Assembly: GCF_004345705.1 (NCBI RefSeq)
Contig: NZ_SLWV01000001.1
Span: 124,001-188,000 of the forward strand
Reading direction: 5' to 3'
Length of the DNA stretch: 64,000 nt
Source of the DNA: Marinisporobacter balticus
Lineage (GTDB): Bacteria; Bacillota; Clostridia; Peptostreptococcales; Thermotaleaceae
Below the pieces are notes generated by a model, which was not told the DNA's origin, ran no database searches, and saw only the letters and a program-made list of their open reading frames with translations. Positions 8,294-18,800 of the stretch are shown piece by piece. The position numbers and the translations under genes were made by a program. Position 1 is the stretch's first letter. Every line of letters starts with the position of its first letter.

Positions 8294-9225
8294 TAGAAAT
8301 ATCCTATACTAAAAAATTTTTTAACACGTTCTATATCTTTATGAATTTGATCAATTAATTCATGAATGGTTTCAAATTTTGATTCATCCCTAGATTTCTG
8401 GAAAAATATAACTTCAATTTCTTTTCCATATAGTTCCTCATTAAAATCTAAAATATGCGTTTCTATACGGATTGAAGTATTTCCTATCGTAGGATTATAT
8501 CCTACATTCGTAACACTATAATAGCACTTATTATCAACAATGGTTTTTGTAATATAGACGCCTATACTTGGTAAAATATAAGCTTCACTTACCGAAATAT
8601 TTGCCGTTGGAAATCCAAATTCTTTTCCAAATCCGTTTCCACGAACAACTTCTCCTGTAATAGAGTAATTTCTTCCTAGAAACAAATTGACTTTACCCAT
8701 ATTGCCATCTTTGATAAATTCTCGAATTTTTGTACTACTAACAACTTCCTCTTGAATTTTTATGGCTTTCACAACCATAAGATCATACCCATATTTATCT
8801 TTTAAGTCATTTAGCCGTGTCGTATCTCCTTTTGCTTTATATCCAAAATGATAATCAAATCCAACAATACCATAAGACATTTTGAGCTTATCTTTTAAGA
8901 CTTCCTTGATAAAATTTTCAGGCGCTAAATTCCTTTGATAATCATCAAATGCAATGTAGACAGTATAATCGACACCAAGCTGCGCTAAAATTTCAAATTT
9001 CTTTTTATCAGATATAATCTTTTTGGGTGCACCGCTTACAGAAGTTAATTTCCTAGGATGATTCTTAAAAGTATAAACAATACTTCTTAAACCTTTCCTT
9101 TTGCAGTTCTCTACTAAATTCACAATTAGGGCTTGATGTCCCATATGCACACCATCAAAACTCCCTAATGCAATACCTGTATTTCCATCTATACTCAAAT
9201 TTTCTAGTGAAGTTATGATTTCCAT
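8284..9225 (-). CDS. ribF: Bifunctional riboflavin kinase / FMN adenylyltransferase
   Basis: Converts riboflavin to FMN and then FAD. The 313-residue protein has an N-terminal nucleotidyltransferase domain (GSFDGVHMGHQ, about 22-32, an HxGH-like motif; STKIREFI near 164) and a C-terminal flavokinase barrel (GFGKEFGFPTANI, about 197-209, and GVYITKT). It is the last gene of the rimP-infB-truB operon, 13 bases after truB, an order also found in Bacillus (ribC). Confidence 0.96.
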   Translation of the reverse strand: MEIITSLENLSIDGNTGIALGSFDGVHMGHQALIVNLVENCKRKGLRSIVYTFKNHPRKLTSVSGAPKKIISDKKKFEILAQLGVDYTVYIAFDDYQRNLAPENFIKEVLKDKLKMSYGIVGFDYHFGYKAKGDTTRLNDLKDKYGYDLMVVKAIKIQEEVVSSTKIREFIKDGNMGKVNLFLGRNYSITGEVVRGNGFGKEFGFPTANISVSEAYILPSIGVYITKTIVDNKCYYSVTNVGYNPTIGNTSIRIETHILDFNEELYGKEIEVIFFQKSRDESKFETIHELIDQIHKDIERVKKFFSIGYFYLQ

Positions 9226-9237
9226 ATTTCTGCCCCT

Positions 9238-10131
9238 TTAGTTAAAAACTCTATCCACATCAATATAAAAGTCTTTATCTGATTGTATCTTTCCTAGTCC
9301 AATAAATTGATTCTCTACATACAATCTTACTCTAGCATCATGTGTAAAATCATCATGTGATGCTATATTTTTTAGATAAAGGTTATTTCCATTTAACAAA
9401 TACTTTTTAGATTCTTCTTTTATATTTACCTTTGGCATAAAGGTAAGTGGATACTCCATCGCGAATAAATACTTTGACTCAATTTCATAGGTAGATGCTT
9501 TTTCTAACTCTTCTAATGTCACTGTATCATCAAGGGTAAATTTTCCACTTTGTGTTCTTAATAGAAAAGACATACACGCCCCACATTGTAATTTATTCCC
9601 AACATCTTCACACAAAGCCCTAATATATGTCCCCTTTGAGCATAATACGTCGAAGAGAATTTGCTTGTCACTTATCTGAATAATTTCAAGTTCATAAATA
9701 TTTATTTTTCTTTCTTTTCTTTCAACTTCTTTTCCTTCACGTGCTAACTCATATAATTTTTTCCCTTTATGTTTTAAAGCTGAATACATAGGGGGAATTT
9801 GGTATATTTCTCCTTTAAATGATTCAAATACATCATAAATGTCTTTTTCTATAACATTTACTGGTCTTGTATTTATAATCTTCCCCCACCGATCTTGCGT
9901 ATCTGTATTATGGCCTAAAGTCATTTCACATCTATATTTTTTTTTATCATTTAAAAGATACTGACTTACTTTCGTGGCCTCTCCAACACAAATTGGCAAT
10001 ACTCCAGCCGCCATTGGATCAAGTGTTCCTGTATGCCCCACTTTTTTTGTTTTTAATATCCTTCTAATAAAATATACCACATCATGCGATGTCATATTCG
10101 GAGGTTTTAAAACATTAATGATTCCTTTCAA
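9238..10131 (-). CDS. truB: tRNA pseudouridine(55) synthase
   Basis: Forms pseudouridine 55 in the T-loop of tRNAs. The 297-residue protein contains the N-terminal KPPNMTSHDVV segment and the catalytic motif HTGTLDPMAAGVLP, whose Asp is the nucleophile. It also has PPMYSALKHKGKKLYELARE and the CSKGTYIRALCEDVG motif. The reading frame opens with TTG preceded by AGGTGA; no ATG fits the conserved N terminus. It lies between nrnA and ribF. Confidence 0.96.
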   Translation of the reverse strand: MKGIINVLKPPNMTSHDVVYFIRRILKTKKVGHTGTLDPMAAGVLPICVGEATKVSQYLLNDKKKYRCEMTLGHNTDTQDRWGKIINTRPVNVIEKDIYDVFESFKGEIYQIPPMYSALKHKGKKLYELAREGKEVERKERKINIYELEIIQISDKQILFDVLCSKGTYIRALCEDVGNKLQCGACMSFLLRTQSGKFTLDDTVTLEELEKASTYEIESKYLFAMEYPLTFMPKVNIKEESKKYLLNGNNLYLKNIASHDDFTHDARVRLYVENQFIGLGKIQSDKDFYIDVDRVFN

Positions 10132-10139
10132 GTTATCAC

Positions 10140-11111
10140 CTACAAATGATTTTTTATACTATTTATGATTATTCTTTTTGCATTTTCTATACTATCATGG
10201 ATGGTACAACCAGAAGCTTTTTTATGACCTCCGCCATCAAAGACTTTCGCAATCTTGCTTACATCCACATCATACTTTGCTCTAAAACCAACTTTTATTT
10301 GTCCCTGATCCATTTCTTTTAGTAATACCCCGACTTCTACCCCATCAATGTCTCTTGCATATTCAATGAATCCTTCCGTATCTTCTAATTTTGCGCCAGT
10401 TTTTTCTATATGTTCTTTCATAATACATAAAATGACTACTTTATTTTCGCAATAAAATTCAAGCGTATTTAAAACTTCTATTAGTAGTTTTACTTTATAT
10501 ATAGGCTTGTTTTGATAAATCTCTGTGGTTATAAAATTCAAATCAATATTTTTCTCTAACAATATGGCTGCTATGCTATGCGTTTGATGCGTTGTATTAT
10601 CGTACTTAAAACTACCTGTATCTGTTGATATTGCTGTATATAAACAAGTAGCCATATCTTTTGTAATTGAAATGCCTAAGCTATTAATTAGAAAATATAT
10701 GATTTCTCCTGTAGCGGCTGCTTTTGGATCAACCAGATTATAATCTGCAAAATAGGTGTTCGTAACATGATGATCTATATTCAAACTGCACTTCGCTTTA
10801 TCAATGTAGCTTTCTCTATCCCCTAATCTTCCAATATCGCTACAATCTATAGATACAACTAAATCAAACTGAAAATATTTATCTACCCTATTATAAATGT
10901 TTCCATTCGAAAGAAATTTTATATTATCAGGTACAGTTTCTTTTAGGAATATATGTGGATGTTTTCCAATTTTTTCCAATGCCAAATAAAGGGCTATTGA
11001 TGAGCCTATTGTATCTCCATCCGGAAGTATATGCGGAAGAATAAGAATATTATGAGCCTTATGAAAAAGATTCCCCACTACTTCCATATCTGTTTTATTC
11101 TGTATCTTCAT
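10140..11111 (-). CDS. nrnA: DHH-family bifunctional oligoribonuclease/phosphatase NrnA
   Basis: Degrades 2-5 nucleotide RNA fragments and can dephosphorylate pAp. The 323-residue protein shows the DHH phosphoesterase motifs (ILPDGDTIGSS near 29, VSIDCSD near 88, DHHVTN near 113) and the C-terminal DHHA1 glycine motif GGGHKKASG near 297. Motif I reads PDGD where many members have HxxPDGD. It overlaps the end of rbfA by 17 bases, indicating translational coupling. In clostridia the gene commonly replaces ylxP beside rbfA. Confidence 0.93.
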   Translation of the reverse strand: MKIQNKTDMEVVGNLFHKAHNILILPHILPDGDTIGSSIALYLALEKIGKHPHIFLKETVPDNIKFLSNGNIYNRVDKYFQFDLVVSIDCSDIGRLGDRESYIDKAKCSLNIDHHVTNTYFADYNLVDPKAAATGEIIYFLINSLGISITKDMATCLYTAISTDTGSFKYDNTTHQTHSIAAILLEKNIDLNFITTEIYQNKPIYKVKLLIEVLNTLEFYCENKVVILCIMKEHIEKTGAKLEDTEGFIEYARDIDGVEVGVLLKEMDQGQIKVGFRAKYDVDVSKIAKVFDGGGHKKASGCTIHDSIENAKRIIINSIKNHL

Positions 11112-11466
11112 TGAGATCGTCCTTTTGGGTAACTTTATTGATTAAATCTGACATGTATACACCTTTTTCTATAGATCGATCCATATTAATAATCGGCTCA
11201 GGCGTATATCTTAATTTCAATTTCTTCCCCATCTCTTTTCTTATGAATCCGGAAGCTTTCTTTAATGCTTTCATTGTATTTTCCTGTTCTTCTTGGGTTC
11301 CATATATGCTAATAAAAATGTTTGCATATCTCAAGTCTCTTGTTACTTCTACATCCACTACACTTGTTAGTGTTGATATACGTGGATCTTTTAATTCATT
11401 TAATATCATATTGCTGACCAATTTTTTTATTTCTTCACTAATTCTATTTGTTCTTGGATATCCCAT
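11095..11466 (-). CDS. rbfA: 30S ribosome-binding factor A
   Basis: Late 16S rRNA maturation factor that binds free 30S subunits near helix 1. The 123-residue protein carries the family N terminus (RTNRISEEIKKLVSNMI), the LKDPRI segment and the KH-like core (VEVTRDLRYANIFISIYG), ending with LRYTPEPIINMDRSIEKG. The ATG follows AAGGTGG by seven bases. It lies directly downstream of infB. Confidence 0.96.
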   Translation of the reverse strand: MGYPRTNRISEEIKKLVSNMILNELKDPRISTLTSVVDVEVTRDLRYANIFISIYGTQEEQENTMKALKKASGFIRKEMGKKLKLRYTPEPIINMDRSIEKGVYMSDLINKVTQKDDLNEDTE

Positions 11467-11493
11467 ATGAAAACCACCTTTCTTTGGTAGTTA

Positions 11494-13500
11494 TTAACCT
11501 CTTTTTATTTCCTCAATAATATAGGCTTCTACAATATCGCCTTCTTTAATATCATTATAATTTTCAAGACCTATTCCACATTCATAGCCAGTAGCAACTT
11601 CTTTTGCATCATCTTTGAATCTCTTTAGGGACGATATTTCTCCTTCAAATACGACAATACCATCTCTAACTAATCTTACTTTTGAATTTCTTGTCACTTT
11701 TCCTTCTTTTACATAAGCCCCGCCAATAATACCTGCTCCTGGCACTTTGAAAGTTGCTCTTATTTCTACTTTTCCCAGTACTACTTCTTTGTATTCTGGA
11801 TCAAGCATTCCCTTCATAGCAGCTTCTACATCTGCTATTGCCTCATATATGATTCTATATGTTCTCAAGTCTACGTTCTCTGCTTTTGCTAAATTCGTTA
11901 CTGTAGATGAAGGTCGCACATTAAATCCTATAATAATCGCATTAGAAGCTGAAGCAAGCATTATATCCGATTCTGTAATAGTTCCTACTCCACCATGTAA
12001 TACTTTTACTTTTACTTCATCATTATTAAGTTTTAAAAATGACTGTTTCACAGCTTCAACAGAACCTTGCACATCTGCTTTTACAATAATATTTAGTTCT
12101 TTAACATTTCCATCTTGTATATGCTTAAATAGATCTTCTAATGATACTTTTGCTGTTGCATTTAAATTTTCTTCTCTCATTTTTGTACGTCTTTTTTCAA
12201 CAACTTGTCGCGCTACTTTATCTTCTTTTGTAGCATTAAAAGAATCTCCTGCTTCAGGTACATCTGATAAACCTAAAATCTCTACTGCTGTTGCTGGACC
12301 TGCTATTTTAATATTTTTACCCAATGAATTAATCATTGCTCGGATTCTACCATAAGCAGCTCCTGCTGCAATAGAATCTCCAACTTTTAATGTTCCATTT
12401 TGTATAAGAATCGTCGCTACAGGGCCTCTACTTTTATCTAATTTCGCTTCAATTACTGTTCCGAAAGCTAACTTATTTGGATTTGCTTTTAATTCAAGTA
12501 TTTCTGCTACAAGTAGAATCATTTCCAATAAATTATCAATACCTTCACCTTTTAATGCTGAAACAGGAGCACAAATAACGTCTCCTCCCCACTCTTCTAT
12601 CAAAACGCCATTTTCTGATAGCTCTTGTTTTACTTTATCTGGATTAGCATTTGGTCTATCAATTTTATTTAAAGCTACAATAATTGGAATATTTGCTGCT
12701 TTCGCATGGCTGATTGCTTCAATCGTTTGAGGCATTACACCATCATCAGCTGCAACAACCAAAATAGCTATATCTGTGATACTCGCACCTCTTGCTCTCA
12801 TAGATGTAAAAGCAGCATGACCTGGTGTATCTAAAAATACAATTCTTTTACCATTTAGCTCTACTTCCGAAGCACCAATATGCTGTGTAATGCCCCCAGC
12901 TTCTCTCTCGGTCACATGTGTATCTCTTATTGCATCAAGTAACGAAGTTTTACCATGATCCACATGACCCATTACAGTTATTACAGGCGGCCTTTCTTTT
13001 AAATCTTCCAGTTTATCTGGCGTTTGATCGAAACCAAATTCATTTTCTTCCTTTACTTCTTCTTTTTCAATTTCTATTCCAAATTCTAAAGCAATTGTAG
13101 CCGCTACATCAAAATCTATCTCTTGATTTGCTGTAGCAAAAACCCCTAAACCCATTAATTTTGTAATTATTTGTGATACATTTTTTTCTATTTTCTCAGA
13201 AAACTCTTGCACAGCAATCGTTTCAGGAATTTTAATCATATTTTTATCTCCATTCTGTTCCTTATGCTCTGTTATTTCAGAAGAATCTTTATTTTTTTTA
13301 TTCTTTTTTTCCGTCACTTTTTTTTCGTCAGGTTCTTCTTCCACTTTTCCATAAAGTTCTTTTAATATTCCTATCGTCTCTTCTTCAAGTGTACTCATAT
13401 GATTTGTTACAGTAATGCCAAGTTCCACTAATCTATTAATTAGTTCTTTGCTAGAAATATCAAATTCTTTAGCTAATTGATATACTCTTAGTTTTGACAT
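11494..13500 (-). CDS. infB: Translation initiation factor IF-2
   Basis: GTPase that brings formyl-Met-tRNA to the 30S subunit and promotes subunit joining. The 668-residue protein has an N-terminal IF2N helix domain (about 1-52), a lysine/glutamate-rich linker (about 56-90), a second IF2N-like segment, and the G domain: G1 GHVDHGKT near 178-185, G3 DTPGHAAF, G4 NKID. Beta-barrel and C-terminal tRNA-binding domains follow. The N-terminal region is compact compared with enterobacteria, as usual for Firmicutes. The second in-frame ATG is chosen because GGGGG lies nine bases upstream. The gene starts two bases after the ylxQ stop. Confidence 0.97.
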   Translation of the reverse strand: MSKLRVYQLAKEFDISSKELINRLVELGITVTNHMSTLEEETIGILKELYGKVEEEPDEKKVTEKKNKKNKDSSEITEHKEQNGDKNMIKIPETIAVQEFSEKIEKNVSQIITKLMGLGVFATANQEIDFDVAATIALEFGIEIEKEEVKEENEFGFDQTPDKLEDLKERPPVITVMGHVDHGKTSLLDAIRDTHVTEREAGGITQHIGASEVELNGKRIVFLDTPGHAAFTSMRARGASITDIAILVVAADDGVMPQTIEAISHAKAANIPIIVALNKIDRPNANPDKVKQELSENGVLIEEWGGDVICAPVSALKGEGIDNLLEMILLVAEILELKANPNKLAFGTVIEAKLDKSRGPVATILIQNGTLKVGDSIAAGAAYGRIRAMINSLGKNIKIAGPATAVEILGLSDVPEAGDSFNATKEDKVARQVVEKRRTKMREENLNATAKVSLEDLFKHIQDGNVKELNIIVKADVQGSVEAVKQSFLKLNNDEVKVKVLHGGVGTITESDIMLASASNAIIIGFNVRPSSTVTNLAKAENVDLRTYRIIYEAIADVEAAMKGMLDPEYKEVVLGKVEIRATFKVPGAGIIGGAYVKEGKVTRNSKVRLVRDGIVVFEGEISSLKRFKDDAKEVATGYECGIGLENYNDIKEGDIVEAYIIEEIKRG

Positions 13501-13502
13501 AT

Positions 13503-13829
13503 TCATTCACCCCCTAAATTATTTAAACAATCTTTAATAAGGGAAAAAAGTTTATTTGCAAATGCTTCATCTTTTATACCATAAACGGTTCTATTTATTT
13601 TCCCAACAGCGTGCGATAATTGTTTTTTCTCTCCGTATATGATAAATTTAACATTCTTATGACCTGTCACATCTTGGAATTTCTTCTTTGTATTGTTCGA
13701 TGCATCATTTGCAACAATTACTAATTTAACAGCATTTTTTTTTATATTAAATATACAAGTGTCTTCACCAGTAACTAAATTCCCCGAACGTTGAGCTAAT
13801 CCTAAAAAAGAAAAAATTTTATTCTCCAT
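13503..13829 (-). CDS. ylxQ: L7Ae/YbxF-like RNA-binding protein YlxQ
   Basis: A 108-residue member of the ribosomal protein L7Ae/L30e fold. The N-terminal FSFLGLAQRSGNLVTGED segment and LVIVANDASNN match the family's kink-turn RNA-binding face. Family members bind K-turn RNAs, and this subfamily is always encoded between rnpM (ylxR) and infB, as here. It overlaps rnpM by 11 bases, pointing to coupled translation. The exact RNA target is unknown. Confidence 0.9.
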   Translation of the reverse strand: MENKIFSFLGLAQRSGNLVTGEDTCIFNIKKNAVKLVIVANDASNNTKKKFQDVTGHKNVKFIIYGEKKQLSHAVGKINRTVYGIKDEAFANKLFSLIKDCLNNLGGE

Positions 13830-14091
13830 TCTTTATTAACTCCTCTTGTAATTGTTTATAAATCGCTTCATCCACTTCTTGTTGAAAAGCCTTATTTAGC
13901 CCTTTCTTTTTATGCATTTTTTTAAAGCAATCCATATCATTACATATGTAAGCTCCCCTGCCAGCAGATTTTCCCGTCACATCAAGTTTCATCTCACCAT
14001 CTTTAGACCGAACAATTCTAATTAATTCTTTCTTTGGTTTTGATTCCATACAGCCTATACACTTTCTTAGGGGCATTTTTCTAACTTTCAT
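13819..14091 (-). CDS. rnpM: YlxR/RnpM family RNase P modulator
   Basis: A 90-residue basic protein of the YlxR family. Diagnostic residues are the RKCIGCMESKPKKELIRIV block and the SAGRGAYIC motif followed by a lysine-rich helix. YlxR was renamed RnpM after work showing that it binds the RNase P RNA in B. subtilis; that role is inferred here from family and position. It is the third gene of the rimP-nusA operon. GGAGG lies nine bases before its ATG. Confidence 0.9.
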   Translation of the reverse strand: MKVRKMPLRKCIGCMESKPKKELIRIVRSKDGEMKLDVTGKSAGRGAYICNDMDCFKKMHKKKGLNKAFQQEVDEAIYKQLQEELIKNGE

Positions 14092-14104
14092 TATACAATA
14101 CCTC

Positions 14105-15163
14105 CTATTCCTCTATTTCTTGACTAGCCTTTTCGTATTGTGATTCACTCTTAATGTCAATTTTCCAGTTTGTTAATTTCGCAGCTAATCTTGCATTTTG
14201 ACCTTCTTTTCCAATTGCTAGAGATAATTGATAGTCTGGAACAACTACTAATGCTGTTTTTTCACTCTCTTTGACAATCACTTTTAATACTTTTGATGGA
14301 CTCAATGCACTTGCAATGAGTTCTTCTGGATTATCATTCCATTTTACAATATCAATTTTTTCGCCTTTCATTTCATCTACAATTGCTTGTACTCTTGTTC
14401 CTTTATGTCCTACACATGCTCCCACAGGATCAACATTCTCATCATGAGAATATACAGCTATTTTACTTCTTGAACCGGCTTCTCTAGAAATACTTTTTAT
14501 TTCTACAATCCCATCATGAATTTCAGGAACTTCCAATTCAAATAATCGCTTTACAAGTCCTGGATGTGTTCTTGAAACAAGAATTTGAGGCCCCTTTGTT
14601 GTCTTTTTCACCTCAACAATATACGTCTTGATTCTGTCATTGTGCTTATATTCTTCTCCTGGTATTTGCTCAGCAGGCGTTAAAATTGCTTCTGTTTTTC
14701 CTAAATCTATAAAAACATTTCCTTTGCTCATTCGTTGAACAAGCCCTGTAACAATCTCGCTTTCTCGGTTGATAAACTCATCGAAAATAATACCTCTTTC
14801 AGCTTCTCTAATTCTTTGCACAACTACTTGTTTTGCTGTTTGTGCAGCAATTCTTCCAAAGTTTTTAGGGGTAACTTCCTTCTCTACTACATCCCCTAAT
14901 CCATAATTGCTATTTATTTTTTTTGCATCCTCAATACTCATTTCTAGCAATTCGTCCTCAATTATTTCAACAACATTTTTCACTGAAAATACGCCTACAT
15001 CTCCACTCTCTCTATTAATATATACTTTCACATTTTGAGCAGATCCGTAGTTCCTTTTATATGCAGAAATTAAAGCTGCTTCAATTGTATCAATCAATAT
15101 CTCTTTTGATATGCCTTTTTCCTTTTCAATTTGGCCTAAAGCTTCAATAAACTCTCCATTCAT
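14105..15163 (-). CDS. nusA: Transcription termination/antitermination factor NusA
   Basis: Binds RNA polymerase and nascent RNA, modulating pausing and intrinsic termination. The 352-residue protein has the N-terminal RNAP-binding domain (about 1-125), an S1 domain (about 135-200, IVTGLVQRMSKGNVFIDLG) and two KH domains (VGACVGHKGTRVQAI near 248 and LAIGKEGQNARLAA near 318). It ends shortly after KH2, lacking the acidic C-terminal repeats of enterobacteria, as normal for Firmicutes. AAGGAGGTGG precedes the ATG. It may regulate its own operon through the leader hairpin upstream of rimP. Confidence 0.97.
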   Translation of the reverse strand: MNGEFIEALGQIEKEKGISKEILIDTIEAALISAYKRNYGSAQNVKVYINRESGDVGVFSVKNVVEIIEDELLEMSIEDAKKINSNYGLGDVVEKEVTPKNFGRIAAQTAKQVVVQRIREAERGIIFDEFINRESEIVTGLVQRMSKGNVFIDLGKTEAILTPAEQIPGEEYKHNDRIKTYIVEVKKTTKGPQILVSRTHPGLVKRLFELEVPEIHDGIVEIKSISREAGSRSKIAVYSHDENVDPVGACVGHKGTRVQAIVDEMKGEKIDIVKWNDNPEELIASALSPSKVLKVIVKESEKTALVVVPDYQLSLAIGKEGQNARLAAKLTNWKIDIKSESQYEKASQEIEE

Positions 15164-15179
15164 TTATTCCACCTCCTTG

Positions 15180-15644
15180 TTAAATAGTAATAGCTAATTT
15201 TACCTTTGATATTTTTTCTCTTGGTATTTTCAGTTCTTCATCTGTATGGATTTTTAACACGACAGATCCATCTTGAATTCCAATTAATTCTCCCTCTATT
15301 AATTTTTTTCCATCTAAAGCATGATATAAATACACATCGATCATTCTTCCTTTGTATGTTTCAAAATCCTTATCTTTCTTTAATGACCGATCTAAACCAG
15401 GTGAAGATACTTCTAAATAATAATTTTGCTCAATCGGGTCAGCTTCATCTAATTTTTCACTTAAAAACTTGCTTACAAGTTGACAATCATCTAAGCTTAC
15501 ACCACTTGGTTTATCAATATACACTCTTAAAAACCAGTTTGGTCCTTCTTTTACAAATTCAGTATCTACTAGTTCTAATTCTGTATCATCTATAAAAGGT
15601 ACAACCATTTCTTCTACAATATCAATAGTACGTCTCTTTGTCAC
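15180..15644 (-). CDS. rimP: Ribosome maturation factor RimP
   Basis: Assists 30S subunit assembly. The 154-residue protein shows the RimP N-terminal alpha/beta domain (ELVDTEFVKEG, LRVYIDKPSGVSLDDC) followed by YYLEVSSPGLDRSLK, the family signature, and a C-terminal Sm-like barrel (IEGELIGIQDGSVVLK). The start chosen is a GTG six bases after GGGAG; an upstream in-frame GTG sits on top of that site. It is the first gene of the nusA-infB operon. Confidence 0.94.
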   Translation of the reverse strand: MTKRRTIDIVEEMVVPFIDDTELELVDTEFVKEGPNWFLRVYIDKPSGVSLDDCQLVSKFLSEKLDEADPIEQNYYLEVSSPGLDRSLKKDKDFETYKGRMIDVYLYHALDGKKLIEGELIGIQDGSVVLKIHTDEELKIPREKISKVKLAITI

Positions 15645-15753
15645 ACTTATCACTCCCTTTTTATTCCTTTTTCACTATGTAAGACGCTATATACATATTC
15701 TTTCGAAAATATACACGTATTATTCTTTAGATAAAAGTAAGTAAATAACAGGA

Positions 15754-15777
15754 AAGAGTGGGTGCTGTCCCACTCTT
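15754..15777 (-). terminator. Leader hairpin: polC terminator and/or NusA-type attenuator
   Basis: A perfect nine-base-pair stem (AAGAGTGGG/CCCACTCTT, arms 15754-15762 and 15769-15777) with a six-base loop lies between polC and rimP. On the minus strand it is followed by TCCTGTTATTT, a poor U tract. It is about 24 bases downstream of the predicted start site of the rimP promoter, so it lies in that leader. Confidence 0.65.
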
Positions 15778-15807
15778 CAACAAAAAACTTATATGCCTAT
15801 CATCAAG

Positions 15808-15836
15808 ATTATAGCATAACCTTTAAAAATATGCAA
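15808..15836 (-). promoter_or_regulatory. Promoter of the rimP-nusA-infB operon
   Basis: On the minus strand TTGCAT (15831-15836), 17 bases, then TGC-TATAAT with a perfect -10 (15808-15813). The extended TGn should offset the poor -35. It lies immediately after the polC stop codon and gives a leader of roughly 155 bases. Confidence 0.65.
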
Positions 15837-15838
15837 CT

Positions 15839-18800
15839 CTAAAATAAGGAAAGCTGGTTTGTATCAGGTAATCCATTTAAGCATCCATGATTTTTTAAAT
15901 TTTCAATAACCGTCTTCGTAACCTTTGCTCTTTCCCTTATATCTTCCATAGAAATAAATTCTCTATTCTTTCTGCTCTTACAAATACTTCTAGCTGCATT
16001 TTCTCCTACCCCTTGCAATGCCCTTAGCGGTGGGAGCAGTTTATCATTGGAAATAATAAATTTATCTGAATCGGATTTATAAAGATCTACAGGTAAACAT
16101 TCAAACCCTCTACAATACATTTCATAAACTACTTCTAAAACCGTTAGCAAATCTTTTTCCTTTTGCGTTAGATGATTCCCTAATTCTTCTATTTCCTTTA
16201 TTTTGTTCTTAATGCTTTCTTTTCCTTTCACAACAAGCTCAGCATCAAAATCTGAAGCTTTTGTAGTAAAATAGGTTGCATAAAAAGCTAACGGATGATG
16301 CACTTTGAAATATGCAAGTCTAAATGACATCATAACATAGGCAACTGCGTGCGCCTTAGGAAACATGTATTTAATTTTATTGCAGGAATCAATATACCAC
16401 TGAGGAACATTATTTTCATGCATCATCACTTCATCTTCGGGTATTAATCCCTTACCTTTTCTTACTTTTTCCATTATTTTAAAAGATGCTTTTGGTGGTA
16501 GCCCCTTTAAAATTAGATAATTCATAATATCATCTCTCGTAGAAATTACATCTTTTAAGGGTGCTATTTTTTGTCTAACTAAGTCCTGTCCATTGTTAAG
16601 CCAAACATCTGTCCCGTGGGACAAGCCACTGATACGAACCAACTCTGCAAAAGTAGTAGGCTGTGTATCTACTAGCATTTGTCTAACAAACTTCGTCCCG
16701 AACTCTGGAATACCAAGACTTCCTACTTCACATTGAAAATTTTCATCTATAATTTTAAGAGGATCAGGACTCGTAAATATTTGAACTGTTTGTGGATCAT
16801 CGAGTGGAATGTGTACAGGATCAATCCCAGTGATATCTTGTAGCATTCTAATAATAGTAGGCACATCATGCCCTAAGATATCAAGTTTTAATAATCTACC
16901 ACTAATCGAATGATAATCAAAATGTGTTGTAATAATTCCTGATGACCCATCATTCGCAGGATACTGAATAGGTGTAAAATCAAATATTTCCTTATAATTT
17001 GGTACCACCATAACACCCCCTGGATGTTGTCCAGTCGTCCTTTTTACGCCTGTGCACCCGCGTGTTAGTCGATTAATCTCTCGGTTGTTAATAATCTGAT
17101 CTTTCCCTTCAAAATATTTCTTCACAAATCCATAGGCTGTTTTATCCGCTATCGTGCCAATGGTTCCAGCTCTAAATACATATCCTTCCCCAAATAATAC
17201 TTCTGTATACTTATGTGCATTTGGTTGGTATTCTCCAGCAAAATTAAGATCTATATCTGGCTCTTTATCTCCTTCAAATCCTAAAAAAACTTCAAAAGGG
17301 ATATCATGCCCTTCTTTTACATAATTATGACTACACATAGGACATTTTTTATCAGGTAGATCTGCACCACTTCCGATTGAACCATCCGTGATAAACTCTG
17401 AATGTTTGCATGTGTTGCATATATAGTGAGGTGGCAGCGGATTTACTTCTGTTATATCGCTCATGGTCGCAACAAAAGAAGACCCTACAGAACCTCTTGA
17501 ACCTACCAAATAGCCATCACTTAAGGATTTTGTTACAAGTTTTTGGGCGATTATATACATAACTGCATAGCCATTACTAATAATGGAATTTAGCTCTCTA
17601 TCTAATCTTTTTTTAACAATATCGGGTAATGGATCTCCATAGATTCTCGTTGCTTTTTCATAGCACATATTTCTTAAATCCTCATCCGCACCTTCTATAA
17701 TAGGTGGATAGGTATCCTCTGGTATGGGTATTATAGGATCTATCATTTGAGCGATTGCATCAGGATGATTGATTACGACATCCATGGCTGTATTTTCTCC
17801 TAAATACTTAAACTCTTCTAACATTTCATTGGTTGTTCTTAAATAAAGTGGCGCCTGATTATCTGCATCACTAAAGCCTTGCCCAGCCATTAGTATTCTT
17901 CTATACACTTCATCTTTAGGATCTAAAAAATGTACATCTCCTGTTGCAACTACAGGTTTATGATATTGTTTTCCTAAATTTACAATCTGTCTATTGATTT
18001 CTTTTAATTCCTCTGTACCCTTTACCAGTCCTTTTTCTATTAAAAACTGATTATTATCTATAGGCTGTATTTCTAAATAATCATAATATTTTATAATATT
18101 TTCAATTTCTTGATTTGATTTATTCCCCAATATGCTTCTATACAATTCTCCAGCTTCACATGCAGTTCCTATAATCAGTCCGTCTCTCATCTGCGATAAT
18201 AATGATTTAGGAATTCTCGGTTTTTTATAAAAGTGCTCCATATGTGACGTAGAAATAATTTTATACAAATTCTTTAACCCTGTATAATTCTTCACCAATA
18301 TGATGACATGAAAAGTATCTAGCTTTTTTACATCTACGAACTTCGCATATAAGTCATTTAACTGATTTAATTGGGTAATCCCTCTCTCTTTTAACATAGC
18401 CAAAAACTGTATAAAAATATTTGCAGTCGCTTCTGCATCATCAACAGCTCTATGATGATTATTTAATGCTATGCCAAGCTCCTTGGCAACAATATTTAGT
18501 CGAAATCTTTTTAAGTTTGGAAGTAAAATTTTTGATAATCGTAAAGTATCTACAATAGGATTATTAAAACCAAGTCCTATTTTATTACAATTTTCTTTAA
18601 TGAACGCTGTATCAAATCCCGCATTATGGGCAACAACAGGAACGTCTTCTAAGAATGCTAGAAACTTCGGCAAAATTTTTTCAATGCTAGGTTGATTTTT
18701 TACCATATCATCTGTGATCCCAGTAAGTTCAACGATTTTAGGTGGTATAGGCATTTCAGGATTTACTAAAACATTAAACCGATCTATAATTTCATTATCT

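Noticed and set aside
11747..12355. A 202-codon open frame on the plus strand opposite infB, and similar long plus-strand frames opposite tsf (26908-27636), pnp (6847-7353) and cheC (33564-34055).
   Set aside because: Their translations are low-complexity (Ser/Phe/Ile rich), show no domains, lack ribosome sites and mirror highly conserved genes on the other strand.
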